A stretch of DNA of 64,000 nucleotides from Streptomyces davaonensis JCM 4913 (lineage in GTDB: Bacteria; Actinomycetota; Actinomycetes; Streptomycetales; Streptomycetaceae), in the NCBI RefSeq assembly GCF_000349325.1, contig NC_020504.1, positions 1,894,053 to 1,958,052 of the forward strand, in the 5' to 3' direction. Shown in pieces: positions 8,183 to 17,576 of this stretch. Within the stretch, counting starts at the first letter, position 1, and every line of letters begins with the position of its first letter. The position numbers and the translations under genes are program-made. Under the pieces are notes generated by a model. That model did not search any database and was not told the DNA's origin. It was given only the letters and a program-made list of their open reading frames with translations.

Positions 8183-8854
8183 TCAGGTCCGAGGCAGTGA
8201 CGGCAGGGGCCGGCCGGCGATCTCCTGTGCTTCGGCGTGTGTCATGCCGAACATGCGCAGCAGACGGGTGGCCAGTTGATCGGAAACCTGCTCGGCGTCG
8301 AGGTCCGGGCGGGTCTCCAGCAGGTGGAGCACTCCGAGCAGGGCGCCGCCGACCATGGCCAAGGCGGTGTGCGGGTCGTCGATGTCCAGCCGTCCGTTGT
8401 CAGCGGCGGCCTGCAGGTCTCGTATCGCCCGCGGGGCCAGGCCGCTGTCGGAGGTCAGGTAGGGCATACCGGTGCGGACGAGGACCCTGGCGATCTGCGT
8501 GTGGGTGCGCTGCAGCCGGCCGGTCAGACGGACGCTGGCGGCGAAGATCTCCGCGGGATCCTTGAGGTCTCCCACAACGGAGTCCATGAGTGCGCCGTGT
8601 TCCTCCAGGGTGAGGGCGACGGCGGCGTCGAACAGCTCGTCCTTGCTGGTGAAGTGGTTGTAGAAGGAGCCAAAGCCGACGTCCGCCGCCTCGGTGATCT
8701 CCTGGATGCTCACGTCGGCCCGCCCCTGCTCGGCGAGGAACTGCTGAGCGGCGGCGATCAGCGCGGCCCGGGTACGCGCCTTGCGCCGGTCCAGGCGGTT
8801 GGGTGCGCGGCTGGGCGTCCGGCTGTTGGCAATGCCCTGTCGGTCGATACTCAT
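8183..8854 (-). CDS. TetR-family transcriptional regulator
   Basis: A 223-aa regulator with the TetR helix-turn-helix at about residues 27-72 (IQEITEAADVGFGSFYNHF) and a helical ligand-binding C-terminus. It is divergent from the FAH hydrolase gene at 9011, with 156 bases between start codons. That gap contains a palindrome and a direct repeat that are plausible operators. Position and family indicate that it represses the aromatic catabolic genes to the right and itself; the inducer is probably a pathway substrate. The 3' end directly abuts the DUF2993 remnant, so the gene sits at a recombination boundary but looks complete. Confidence 0.88.
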   Translation of the reverse strand: MSIDRQGIANSRTPSRAPNRLDRRKARTRAALIAAAQQFLAEQGRADVSIQEITEAADVGFGSFYNHFTSKDELFDAAVALTLEEHGALMDSVVGDLKDPAEIFAASVRLTGRLQRTHTQIARVLVRTGMPYLTSDSGLAPRAIRDLQAAADNGRLDIDDPHTALAMVGGALLGVLHLLETRPDLDAEQVSDQLATRLLRMFGMTHAEAQEIAGRPLPSLPRT

Positions 8855-8874
8855 CCATCTACCTTACCCATTGA

Positions 8875-8954
8875 AATCAGTTCTGATTATTTCATCACCG
8901 CTGACAGTCATTGACGTGGTTGTCATCTGGACTGATTCTCTCATCACTGCTGAC
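8875..8954. promoter_or_regulatory. Divergent promoter region with TetR operator candidates
   Basis: AATCAG-TT-CTGATT is a perfect palindrome at 8875-8888, 21 bases before the TetR start. In addition, 8883-8905 and 8932-8954 are direct repeats matching at 20 of 23 positions (core TCATCAC-GCTGAC), spaced 49 bases apart. The stretch is AT-richer than its surroundings. Both the palindrome and the repeat pair are plausible binding sites for the adjacent TetR protein. Confidence 0.55.
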
Positions 8955-9010
8955 TGGAGCTGCTCGCGGGAGCGGTCCGGTCGGCGCCTGTCCAGGACTC
9001 AGGAGAGCCG

Positions 9011-9964
9011 ATGAGTATCCAGGTCGTCCGCACCACAGACGGCTGGTGGGTGGAGAGCGGCACAGGGAGGCTGCACCGCGTCGAGACCGACGCGGCCACC
9101 ACCGCCGGCCTGCTCGCAGACCGTTCCGCCGTGCAGCAGGCGGCTGCCCTCGCCGCAGGTGACCCCGACGCCGGGCTTTCCGCTGGAGAGGCCGAGCTGC
9201 TGTCGCCCGTCACCACGCCCTGCCGGGTAGTGGCGCAGATGGTCAACTACCGTTCCCACGCGGTGGATTCCGGATTCGACCCGGACACTGTCCCGCCCGC
9301 GTTCTTCCGCAAGGCGTCCGGGTCCGTCAGCGGGCCCTACCAGGACATCGTGCGTCCACAGCACGTGCGCTTCCTGGACTACGAGGTGGAGCTGGGGCTG
9401 GTGATGGGCGCCGATCTGCCGGTCGGCACCGAGGTCACCGACTCCACCCTGCCGGAGTTCGTCGCCGCGCTGGTCGTCGCGGACGACGTAAGCGCGCGGG
9501 ACCTGCAGCTGCCCAAGACGCAGTTCTACGAGTCCAAGTCGTACCCCACCTTCACCCCGCTGGGCCCCCGGCTGCTCCTGGTCGATGCCGACGATCTGGC
9601 CCGCCTGCCGGACCTGCAGCTCACGCTGCAGGTCAACGGGGCCACCCGGCAGGACCGCAGCACCACCGACATGATCGTCCGGCCCGCCCGCGCCCTCAGC
9701 CTGCTGGCCCGCTTCCAGACCCTGCAGCCCGGTGACGTCCTGCTCACCGGAACGCCCGGCGGCACCGCCCTGAAGTCCCCGGGCAGGCTCCTGACCACGC
9801 TCGCCGCCCTGCTGCCCCCGCACAAGCGCTGGCAGAAGTTCTTCGCCCGTCAGCAGGCGAATCCCGACTACCTCAAGGACGGCGACGTCGTCACGGCTCG
9901 TATCGCGACCGATGACGGCGTACTCGATCTCGGTGAGCAGCGCACGGTGGTGCGCGCTCGCTGA
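9011..9964 (+). CDS. Fumarylacetoacetate hydrolase family protein
   Basis: A 317-aa member of the FAH superfamily, which hydrolyses or hydrates 2-oxo acids formed after aromatic ring cleavage. FRKASGSVSGPYQDI and LDYEVELGLVMG carry the family's substrate and metal-binding region (the two glutamates of DYEVEL plus the aspartate of VADDVSARD), and GDVLLTGTPGG is the usual glycine-rich loop. It is the first gene of a rightward run containing a ligase, two FAD monooxygenases and an extradiol dioxygenase, which fits a role after meta-cleavage. A 2-hydroxyhexadienoate-type hydratase, an isomerase or a fumarylpyruvate hydrolase are all possible. Confidence 0.85.
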   Translation: MSIQVVRTTDGWWVESGTGRLHRVETDAATTAGLLADRSAVQQAAALAAGDPDAGLSAGEAELLSPVTTPCRVVAQMVNYRSHAVDSGFDPDTVPPAFFRKASGSVSGPYQDIVRPQHVRFLDYEVELGLVMGADLPVGTEVTDSTLPEFVAALVVADDVSARDLQLPKTQFYESKSYPTFTPLGPRLLLVDADDLARLPDLQLTLQVNGATRQDRSTTDMIVRPARALSLLARFQTLQPGDVLLTGTPGGTALKSPGRLLTTLAALLPPHKRWQKFFARQQANPDYLKDGDVVTARIATDDGVLDLGEQRTVVRAR

Positions 9965-10058
9965 AGACTCCCGGGACCCCCGCCCGGGACCGGCCGGCCC
10001 GGTTCCCCGTACCGGGCCGGCCGCTTGACCCCATCCCTCACCCTGCAAAGGCGCACCG

Positions 10059-11996
10059 GTGACACTCACACCCACCGACCTGCTGTGGCCCGCCCCCGAC
10101 AGCATCGCGGAACTGTCCGCGATCGAGGCCGTCCCGCTGCATGAGCGCGGCCTGCCTGCCACCACCTACGACACCCTGATTCGCGCCGCCCGCCTGTGGC
10201 CCGACCGCCCGGCCCTGACGGTGCTGCCCGACGCCGCGCGCTTCCTACGCCCCGCCACCGCGACCTTCGCGCAACTGCGCGACCAGGTGCACCGCACCGC
10301 CAACCTGCTGCGCACGCTCGGCGTCACCCGCCGCGCCGCAGTGGGCCTGCTCTCGCCGAACACAGCCGAGCTGCCCGCCGCCCTGCTGGCCGCACAGGCC
10401 GCGGGCATCGCCGCCCCGGTGAACCCGGGCCTGGCGTCCGAGCACGTCGAGCAGCTGCTGCGGCGCGGCGGCGCGCGGGTGCTCATCGCCGCCGGTCCGC
10501 AGCTGGATGCGCAGATGTGGGCCACGGCCCGGCAGGTCGCCGCGGCCTTGCGGCTGGACGCGCTGCTGGCGCTGGCCCCCACCCTGGCCGACGGCCCCGC
10601 CCCGGCTCTGGACCCCATCGAGGGCGTACGCGTGGGCTACCTCACGGAGCTTGCCGCGTCCCATCCCGCCGACCGGTTGGTGGACATCGAGCCCCCGGCC
10701 GCCGACGACCTGGCCGCCTATTTCCACACCGGCGGCACCACGGGCACTCCCAAGCTCGCCGCGCACACGCACGCCAACGAGGTCGTCGACGCCTGGACGG
10801 TGGCCGCGAGCATTCCTCTCGACGAGGAGTCGGTGATGTTCGCGGCGCTGCCGTTGTTCCACGTCAATGCCCTGATCGTCACTTTGCTCGGCCCGCTGCT
10901 GCGCGGCCGGGGAGTGGTGTGGGCTGGGCCGCTGGGCTACCGCGATCCCGAGCTGTACCCGGTGTTTTGGAAGCTGGTGGAGCACTACCGCATCGCCACC
11001 ATGTCCGGCGTGCCCACCGTGTACTCCGTCCTCGCCCAGGTCCCGGTCGACGCGGACATCTCCAGCATGCGGTTCGCCGCCGTCGGCGCCTCCCCGCTGC
11101 CGCCCGCCGTGCGGGAGTCCTTCGAGGAACACACCGGCATCCCGCTGTGTGAGGGCTACGGGCTGACCGAGGCGACCTGCGCCTCAGCCCTCGGCCTGCC
11201 CGGCCGCACCCGGCCCGGCAGTGTGGGGCGGCGCCTGCCCTACCAGCAGGTCAAGACCGTGCGGATCGACCCGGACACCGGCGAGTGGCAGGACCTGCCG
11301 CCCGGCGCCACGGGGGTGCTCGCCGTCAGCGGTCCGGTCCTCTTCGCCGGGTACGTCGCCGAGCACACCGCCGACGGGCCTCGCCTGGAAACCGCCGGGA
11401 AGATCCGCGACGGCTGGCTGGACACGGGCGACCTGGCCCGCATCGACGCCGACGGCTTCATCCATCTCGCCGGCCGCGCCAAGGACCTGATCATCCGCGG
11501 CGGCCACAACATCGACCCCGCCGCGATCGAGGACGCCCTCCTCGCCCACCCCGAGGTCACCGCCGCCGCGGCGGTCGGCCGTCCCGACCCGCACGCCGGT
11601 GAGGTGCCCGCCGCCTACGTCGCCCTCGCCCCCGGCGCCCAGGCCGACCCCGCCGAACTGCTCATCTGGGCCACCGAACGAGTCCCCGAGCGCGCCGCCG
11701 CCCCGCGCGAGGTGATCGTGATCGACGCCATCCCGCTCACCGCCGTCGGCAAGCCCTACAAGCTCGGCCTGCGCCTTGACGCCACCCGCCGTGCGGTCCA
11801 CGCCGAACTGGCCGCCCAGGGCGCGGACTGCGACCCGGAACGCATCCTGTGCCGACCGCACGACGGCGGTGTCCGCGTCACGGTGCCCGCCCTTGCCGAC
11901 GAGGCGGTACGGCGCAGGGTCACCGCGGCCCTCGACCGGTACGCCCTGCACTGGCAGTACGCCCCCAGCAAGTCACCTGAGAGAGAAGCCCTATGA
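10059..11996 (+). CDS. AMP-forming acyl-CoA synthetase (ligase)
   Basis: A 645-aa ANL-superfamily enzyme that activates a carboxylic acid as its CoA thioester through an acyl-adenylate. Motifs in order are the phosphate-binding YFHTGGTTGTPK (about 224-235), the adenylate motif GYGLTEAT (about 367-374), GWLDTGDLARID, and the catalytic lysine in TAVGKPYKL near residue 567. The C-terminus is longer than usual by about 50 residues. It begins with GTG after an AAAGG site and overlaps the next gene by four bases. In this cluster the substrate is probably an aromatic or short branched acid; it cannot be named from sequence. Confidence 0.85.
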   Translation: MTLTPTDLLWPAPDSIAELSAIEAVPLHERGLPATTYDTLIRAARLWPDRPALTVLPDAARFLRPATATFAQLRDQVHRTANLLRTLGVTRRAAVGLLSPNTAELPAALLAAQAAGIAAPVNPGLASEHVEQLLRRGGARVLIAAGPQLDAQMWATARQVAAALRLDALLALAPTLADGPAPALDPIEGVRVGYLTELAASHPADRLVDIEPPAADDLAAYFHTGGTTGTPKLAAHTHANEVVDAWTVAASIPLDEESVMFAALPLFHVNALIVTLLGPLLRGRGVVWAGPLGYRDPELYPVFWKLVEHYRIATMSGVPTVYSVLAQVPVDADISSMRFAAVGASPLPPAVRESFEEHTGIPLCEGYGLTEATCASALGLPGRTRPGSVGRRLPYQQVKTVRIDPDTGEWQDLPPGATGVLAVSGPVLFAGYVAEHTADGPRLETAGKIRDGWLDTGDLARIDADGFIHLAGRAKDLIIRGGHNIDPAAIEDALLAHPEVTAAAAVGRPDPHAGEVPAAYVALAPGAQADPAELLIWATERVPERAAAPREVIVIDAIPLTAVGKPYKLGLRLDATRRAVHAELAAQGADCDPERILCRPHDGGVRVTVPALADEAVRRRVTAALDRYALHWQYAPSKSPEREAL

Positions 11997-12340
11997 GCAC
12001 GACCGCCATTGTCCTCGCCGTCCTCCTCGCCGGGATCTTCCTCCTGCTCGGGTCGGCCAAGCTCGCGGCAGTCCCCGCGATGCGCCAGGCCGCGTCCCAC
12101 GCCGGCATGACCACCACCCACTACCGCCTGCTCGGCACCCTGGAGGTGGCGGCAGCGGCCGGTCTGCTGCTCGGCCTGCGGATCACCGCCCTCGGCGCCG
12201 CCGCGTCGGCCGGCCTGATCCTGCTCATGGCCGGAGCCGTCGTCGTCCACCTGCGCAGCGGCGATCCGGCGGCCCGCTGCCTGCCGGCCGTCATCGTGGG
12301 TGCCTTGGCCGGCGCCCATCTCGTCGCGCTGGCCGGCTAG
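11993..12340 (+). CDS. DoxX-like small membrane protein
   Basis: A 115-aa protein with four hydrophobic helices, starting MSTTAIVLAVLLAGIFLLLGSAKL and containing GTLEVAAAAGLLLGL, the pattern of DoxX-family proteins. Its ATG overlaps the stop of the ligase gene (ATGA), so it is translated with it. DoxX-like proteins often accompany redox and catabolic operons, but their biochemical role is poorly known. No catalytic residues are visible. Confidence 0.75.
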   Translation: MSTTAIVLAVLLAGIFLLLGSAKLAAVPAMRQAASHAGMTTTHYRLLGTLEVAAAAGLLLGLRITALGAAASAGLILLMAGAVVVHLRSGDPAARCLPAVIVGALAGAHLVALAG

Positions 12341-12725
12341 CAGCGCCGCCGCCCGGGACCCGAGAAGCATCACGATGAGCCGCGTCGACGTCCGTCGGCA
12401 TCTGCCGCCCCGAGGCTCCCCGCGATGGCGGCGTAGCACCACCCTTGGCCCGTCGAGGCCCTGTGCGGCCTCTGAATCGACACCACTGTTTCCGGCAATC
12501 CCCCCGCGCTGTCCGGGCTGCCGACGTCCGCCCGCAGCGACCGGGCGCCTCTGGCAACCGACCAGCGTTTCGCATCCGCACTCGCCGCCGCTCGCTCAAC
12601 CCGCGAACAGGACCGGCGCCCCGCCTCGATCAATCGACCGGGGAAACGCCCTTGGCGCTCTTCCCCGCCGCTCCTGAGCCGTCCCCACCCCATGGCCCCG
12701 AGCCGCGACATCCCATGGAGTACCC
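12341..12725. other. Intergenic stretch, no gene seen
   Basis: These 385 bases lie between co-directional genes. Forward and reverse frames give only arginine- and proline-rich low-complexity reading with no start plus ribosome-binding site. A GGAGTACCC just before 12726 serves the next gene. It may contain a second promoter for the monooxygenase gene. Confidence 0.5.
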
Positions 12726-14492
12726 ATGAACGACATCGACGTCCCCGTCCTCATCGTCGGCGGAGGCGGTGCGGGGCTCACCGCCTCCATGCTGCTCAGC
12801 CGCATGGGCATCGAGTCCCTGCTGGTCACCGCCTGGCCCAGCACCTCCGTCCTGCCCAAGGCCCACGTCCTCAACCAGCGCGCCATGGAGGTCATGCGCG
12901 ACGCCGGGGTGGCCGACACCATCCACGCCGCCTCCACCCCGGCCGAGCAGATGTCCCACACCGCCTGGTACGTCGGCCTGGCGGGCGACCACGAGGACTA
13001 TGGCCGCAGGGTCGCCAGGATGGAGGCCTGGGGAGCCGGCGGCCACTCACCCGAGTGGCTCGCGGCGAGCCCCGAGCGGCAGGCCAACCTGCCCCAGATC
13101 CGCCTGGAGCCGCTCCTGCGCACCCGCGCCGAGGAACTCGCGCCCGGCAAGATCCGCTTCCACCACGAGCTGAACGGACTCGCCCAGGACGACGACGGCG
13201 TCACCGCCATCGTCGCCGACCGCGACACCGGGGAGACCTACCGGGTGCGGGCCCGCTACCTGCTGGGCTGCGACGGCGGCCGTACCGTAGGACCCGCCCT
13301 GGGCATCGTCCAGGAGGGCGTGCGCGACCTCGCCCGCGTGGTCTCCTTCCACATCTCAGCCGACCTGTCCCACTGGGCGCTCGACCCGGAGGTGCTGATC
13401 CGCTGGCTGTGGCTGCCCGGCCTCGGCATCCCCGGCGTTCTCGTGCCCATGGGCCCCAAGCACTGGGGGCCCGAGTCCGAGGAGTGGGTCTTCCACCTCA
13501 ACTACGGGCCCGACGACGGCCGCGCGCTGGACGACGAATCCGTACTGGCCGACCTGCGCACAGGGCTGGGCCTGAGCGAGGGCGACCTGACGGTCCACAT
13601 GATCTCCCGCTGGACCCTGGAGGGCGTGGTGGCCGACCGCTACCGCGCCGGCCGCGTCCTGGTCGCCGGCGACGCCGCCCACCGGCATCCGCCGACCGGC
13701 GGCCTCGGCCTGACCTCCGCCATGCACGACGTCCAGAACCTCACCTGGAAGCTCGCCGCCGTTCTGAACGGCCATGCCGGCGACGCCCTGCTGGACACCT
13801 ATGAGGCCGAGCGGCGCCCGGCGGACGCCACCAACGTCCAGCGATCGCTGGAGAACGCCATGAACCACATCGCCATCAACGCCCTCTTCGGCGGCGGGCC
13901 CGAGGCCAGTGAGGAGAGGAACTGGCGGCAGGCTCGCCGCCTGTGGAGCGAGGACCCCGCCGACGCCGACTTCCGCCGCACCTTCCTGGCGGCCGTGGCC
14001 GCCCAGTCCATGGAGTTCAACGAGTTGGGCGTCGAGTTCGGCTACACGTACGACTCCGCCGCCGTCGTCCCCGACGGCACTCCCGCACCCGAGAACCCCG
14101 ACCCCGTCCGCATCTACCAGCCCGCCGCGCGCCCCGGACACCCGCTGCCCCACGCCTGGCTTGAGGACCCCGACGGCCATCGCGTGGCCCTGGCCCGCCT
14201 GGTCCGCCCCGGCCGCCTGCTGCTGATCGCCGGAGAGGACGGCCGGGCTTGGTGCGAGGCCGCCGAGAAGATCGCCGCCGAGAGCGGGTTGCCGCTGGAC
14301 GTCATGCGGATCGGCCACCTCGACGGCGACTACCGCGACCTGCGCTCCACCTGGACCGCCGCCCGCGGCCACACAGCGCAAGGCGCCGTCCTCGTGCGCC
14401 CGGACCGCTTCATCGGCTGGCGCGCCCACGGCGCGGCCACCGACCCGGTCGCCGAACTCACCACCGCACTGAACTGCCTCCTCGCCCGGTAG
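12726..14492 (+). CDS. FAD-dependent phenol-type monooxygenase (TfdB-like)
   Basis: A 588-aa flavoprotein aromatic hydroxylase. It has the N-terminal dinucleotide-binding motif VLIVGGGGAGLTAS (residues 9-22), the middle motif LLGCDGGRT, and GRVLVAGDAAHRHPPTGGLG, the FAD ribityl-binding GD motif. The C-terminal thioredoxin-like domain is present (from about 440). Length and the FGYTYDSAAVVPDGTP segment point to the 2,4-dichlorophenol/phenol 6-monooxygenase branch. It would convert a phenol to a catechol with NADPH and O2, feeding the extradiol dioxygenase encoded next. Exact substrate unknown. Confidence 0.85.
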   Translation: MNDIDVPVLIVGGGGAGLTASMLLSRMGIESLLVTAWPSTSVLPKAHVLNQRAMEVMRDAGVADTIHAASTPAEQMSHTAWYVGLAGDHEDYGRRVARMEAWGAGGHSPEWLAASPERQANLPQIRLEPLLRTRAEELAPGKIRFHHELNGLAQDDDGVTAIVADRDTGETYRVRARYLLGCDGGRTVGPALGIVQEGVRDLARVVSFHISADLSHWALDPEVLIRWLWLPGLGIPGVLVPMGPKHWGPESEEWVFHLNYGPDDGRALDDESVLADLRTGLGLSEGDLTVHMISRWTLEGVVADRYRAGRVLVAGDAAHRHPPTGGLGLTSAMHDVQNLTWKLAAVLNGHAGDALLDTYEAERRPADATNVQRSLENAMNHIAINALFGGGPEASEERNWRQARRLWSEDPADADFRRTFLAAVAAQSMEFNELGVEFGYTYDSAAVVPDGTPAPENPDPVRIYQPAARPGHPLPHAWLEDPDGHRVALARLVRPGRLLLIAGEDGRAWCEAAEKIAAESGLPLDVMRIGHLDGDYRDLRSTWTAARGHTAQGAVLVRPDRFIGWRAHGAATDPVAELTTALNCLLAR

Positions 14493-14645
14493 GAACCGCT
14501 CACCTGCCGTGCCACCCGGCCTGCCGATCACCGCCGCGGTCGGCGGGCCGGGCCCCCAACCCTCACCCCTGCCTCGCCTCCGGGGCACCGCGGCACCCAC
14601 CCCACCCTCGCGCCAGGTCGTGGAGGCCACAGGAAGGAATCCCCC

Positions 14646-15800
14646 GTGAACGACCCGACACCCACCCCCGTCGTCCCCACTGCCGACGCCCACCAGGGTC
14701 TGCACAGCGATCAAGGCGCCCTGCGCGGGGAGCACCCCGGCCGCGCTGCCCAGCCCGTCATCAAGGTGGTCGACCTGGCCTGGCTGGAGTTCACCAAGCC
14801 CGATCTGGACCGCGCCGAAACCTTCGCCCACGACTTCGGGTTCACCACCGCCGCCCGTACCGACGACACTCTCTATCTTCGCGGCGCCCTGGCCGGACCG
14901 CACTGCCTGGTGATCCGCTGCGGCCCCACCTCCCGATTCATCGGCCCCGCCTTCCAGGCCGCCGACGCCGCCGACCTTGACCGGCTCGCCCGCGCCACCG
15001 GCCACAAGGTCCGGCCCCTCACCGAGTACGGCGGCGGCCGCGCCGTGGACCTGCTGGACCCCTCCGGCATCCCGGTCCGCGTCGTACACGGCGTCACCGA
15101 GCAGCCCGCCCGACCGCTGCAACAGCCCCTGGTCCTCAACACGGGCACCACCACCGCGGCCGCCCGCATCAACGCCACCCAGCGCCCGCCCCGCACACCC
15201 TCCCAGGTGCAGCGCCTGGGCCATGTGGTGCTGTCCACCCGGGTCTTCCGGCGCGCCCTGGACTGGTACCTGCAGCACCTCGGCCTGATCGTCAGCGACT
15301 TCCTCCACCTGGACGGCCAGCGCGAGCGCGGCCCCACCATGGCCTTCATCCGCTGCGACCGCGGCGATGAACCCGCCGACCACCACACCCTGGCCATGCA
15401 CCTCGGCCCCGACACCGGCTATGTCCACTCCGCCTACCAGGTCGCCGACCTCGACGCACTGGCCGCCGGCGGCGAGTACCTGCGCGAGCGCGGCTACCAC
15501 CACTCCTGGGGCATCGGCCGGCACATCCAGGGCAGCCAGATCTTCGACTACTGGCGCGACCCCGACCGCTTCATGCTGGAGCACTACACCGACGGCGACG
15601 TCTTCGACCACACACTCGAACCCGGCTGGGCCGCCATGTCCGCCTCCGGCCTCGCCCAGTGGGGCCCGCCCGCCACCCGCGACTTCCTCGGCACCACCCC
15701 GTCTCCAGGGGTGCTCCTGCAGGCGATCTCCGCACTGCGCGAAGACAACGAAATCGACCGCGCCCGGCTGCTGGGCCTGATGAAAGCCCTGAGCAAGTGA
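14646..15800 (+). CDS. Extradiol ring-cleavage dioxygenase (VOC superfamily)
   Basis: A 384-aa type I extradiol dioxygenase with two VOC modules. The C-terminal module has the iron ligands in order: His in LGHVVLST, His in HHTLAMHLG and Glu in FMLEHYTDG. The N-terminal module (about 40-135) lacks the ligands, as is normal. About 35 extra residues precede the first module. Placed between two FAD hydroxylases, it would open a catechol made by one of them by meta-cleavage. Its stop overlaps the GTG of the next gene. The ribosome-binding site AGGAAGG lies upstream of the GTG start. Confidence 0.85.
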   Translation: MNDPTPTPVVPTADAHQGLHSDQGALRGEHPGRAAQPVIKVVDLAWLEFTKPDLDRAETFAHDFGFTTAARTDDTLYLRGALAGPHCLVIRCGPTSRFIGPAFQAADAADLDRLARATGHKVRPLTEYGGGRAVDLLDPSGIPVRVVHGVTEQPARPLQQPLVLNTGTTTAAARINATQRPPRTPSQVQRLGHVVLSTRVFRRALDWYLQHLGLIVSDFLHLDGQRERGPTMAFIRCDRGDEPADHHTLAMHLGPDTGYVHSAYQVADLDALAAGGEYLRERGYHHSWGIGRHIQGSQIFDYWRDPDRFMLEHYTDGDVFDHTLEPGWAAMSASGLAQWGPPATRDFLGTTPSPGVLLQAISALREDNEIDRARLLGLMKALSK

Positions 15801-17476
15801 CCGCCACCACTCCTGAGCACGTACCCGTCGTGGTCATCGGTGCCGGCCCCACCGGGCTGACCGCCGCCACCCTCCTCGCCCGCCACGGCGTGCCCGCCCT
15901 GGTCCTGGAACGCCACCGCGCCCCGTATCCGCTGCCGCGCGCCGTCCACCTGGACGACGAGGTGCACCGCATCCTCCAGGCCATGGCCATCCATGAGACG
16001 TTCAGCGCGATCACCCGCCCCGCCCGCGGCATGCGGCTGCTGGACGGCTCCCACCGTGTCCTGGCCGAGTTCCGCCGCGACAACCCGTGCGGCCGGTACG
16101 GCTTTCCCGAAGCCAACATGTTCGACCAGCCCGAACTCGAACAACTGATGCGGGACAACCTCCAGGATCACCCGCTGGTCACGCTGCGCGGAGGCATCGA
16201 GGTCACCGCCGTGAGCTCGCCCCCGCACGGCGGCGCTCCGGTGCCGGTGACTTTCCGGGACGAGGACACCGGCGTCACCCGCACGATCCTGGCCGACGCT
16301 GTCCTGGGCTGCGACGGCGCGGGCAGCCTGGTCCGTGCCTCCATCGGCTCCCGGATGCAGGACCTCGCCGCTTCTCAGCAGTGGCTGGTCGTGGACGTAC
16401 GCTGCCGCCCGCCACTGCCCGCCTGGGACGGCGTCCACCAGATCTGCGACCCGCAACGGGCGGCCACCTACATGCGCGTCGGCGAGGACCGCTACCGCTG
16501 GGAGTTCCGCCTGCGCAGCGGCGAGCAGCCGGAGGAACTCACAGACCGCGAGCGTCTGCTCGCCCTGATCGCGCCTTGGACGCGCGGCATCCCCGAGACG
16601 GAACTGCACGTCCTGCGCACCGCCACCTACACCTTCCGCGCCCAGGTCGCCGACCGCTGGCGCACCGGCCGCATCTTCCTGCTCGGTGACGCCGCCCACC
16701 TCACCCCGCCCTTCATCGGGCAGGGGATGGGCGCGGGGATGCGCGACGCCCACAACCTCGCCTGGAAACTCGCCCGCGTCCTCACCGGCCGCGCGAGCGA
16801 TGCCCTGCTCGACACGTACCAGGCCGAACGCCACCGGCACGCACGGCAGTTGATCCGCACCGCCGTGTCCGTCGGCGCGGTCATGACCGGCGGCGGAACG
16901 GGCACCGCACTGGCCCGGCATGCCGTGCTGCCGGCTCTCTCCCGCTTGCCGGGCGCCTCCGCTCTCGTACTGTCCGCCGTCAGCCCGCCCCTGAGACCGG
17001 GCCCTCTGGCCGGCTCCCGCCGCCGGGGCCACCCGCGCCCCGGAACGCTGTGCCCCCAACCGGTGCTTCCCGACGCCGACGGCGCCCCGCGCCTGCTGGA
17101 CGACCTGCTCGGCGAGGGCTTCGCGGTCCTGGCCACCGCGTCGCTGAGCCCGGCCCTGCACGCGCTGGTACGAGCGCTGGACGCCCGCGTCATCCACCTG
17201 CACGCCCCCGGCCGACGACGGCCCGGCACGGGCGGCACCGACCATTGCGCCGAAGCCGATCCGGGCACAAGCGCCCTGGTCCACTGGATGGGCACCGCGG
17301 GCGCCGTCCTGCTCCGCCCAGACCGGGTCGTCCTCGCCACCGCGGCCCGACCCCGGCGCCCTGGCCCCCCGTGTGGGGACGACCTCGCAGCCGCGGCAGC
17401 GGCCTGGTCACCCGTGTTGTGCAGCAGCGGCAGTACGGCCGAAGTCACCCCAACCATGGCCACGCAGCCACCGTGA
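15797..17476 (+). CDS. FAD-dependent aromatic monooxygenase (MhpA-like)
   Basis: A 559-aa flavoprotein hydroxylase. I start it at the GTG at 15797, which overlaps the preceding stop (GTGA) and gives VPVVVIGAGPTGLTAATLL, the FAD-binding fold, at the very N-terminus; the frame is open further upstream but into the dioxygenase. Other motifs are LGCDGAGSLVRASIG and GRIFLLGDAAHLTPPFIGQG. The pattern matches 3-(3-hydroxyphenyl)propionate hydroxylases. It is the last gene of the rightward catabolic run. Having two hydroxylases of different branches in one cluster suggests two entry substrates or two successive hydroxylations. Confidence 0.85.
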   Translation: MTATTPEHVPVVVIGAGPTGLTAATLLARHGVPALVLERHRAPYPLPRAVHLDDEVHRILQAMAIHETFSAITRPARGMRLLDGSHRVLAEFRRDNPCGRYGFPEANMFDQPELEQLMRDNLQDHPLVTLRGGIEVTAVSSPPHGGAPVPVTFRDEDTGVTRTILADAVLGCDGAGSLVRASIGSRMQDLAASQQWLVVDVRCRPPLPAWDGVHQICDPQRAATYMRVGEDRYRWEFRLRSGEQPEELTDRERLLALIAPWTRGIPETELHVLRTATYTFRAQVADRWRTGRIFLLGDAAHLTPPFIGQGMGAGMRDAHNLAWKLARVLTGRASDALLDTYQAERHRHARQLIRTAVSVGAVMTGGGTGTALARHAVLPALSRLPGASALVLSAVSPPLRPGPLAGSRRRGHPRPGTLCPQPVLPDADGAPRLLDDLLGEGFAVLATASLSPALHALVRALDARVIHLHAPGRRRPGTGGTDHCAEADPGTSALVHWMGTAGAVLLRPDRVVLATAARPRRPGPPCGDDLAAAAAAWSPVLCSSGSTAEVTPTMATQPP

Positions 17477-17576
17477 CGGTGGCTGAGCCGCATCGCGGAG
17501 GAACTCCCCGTCCCCGACGGATACCAGGGTGCCTATGTCGCCGTCCAGACCGGCATCGATCAGAACAAAGGGGGTG

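Noticed and set aside
13356..15611. Minus-strand frame of about 750 codons opposite the monooxygenase and dioxygenase genes
   Set aside because: Spans two real genes and their gap with glycine/valine-rich sequence and no motifs.
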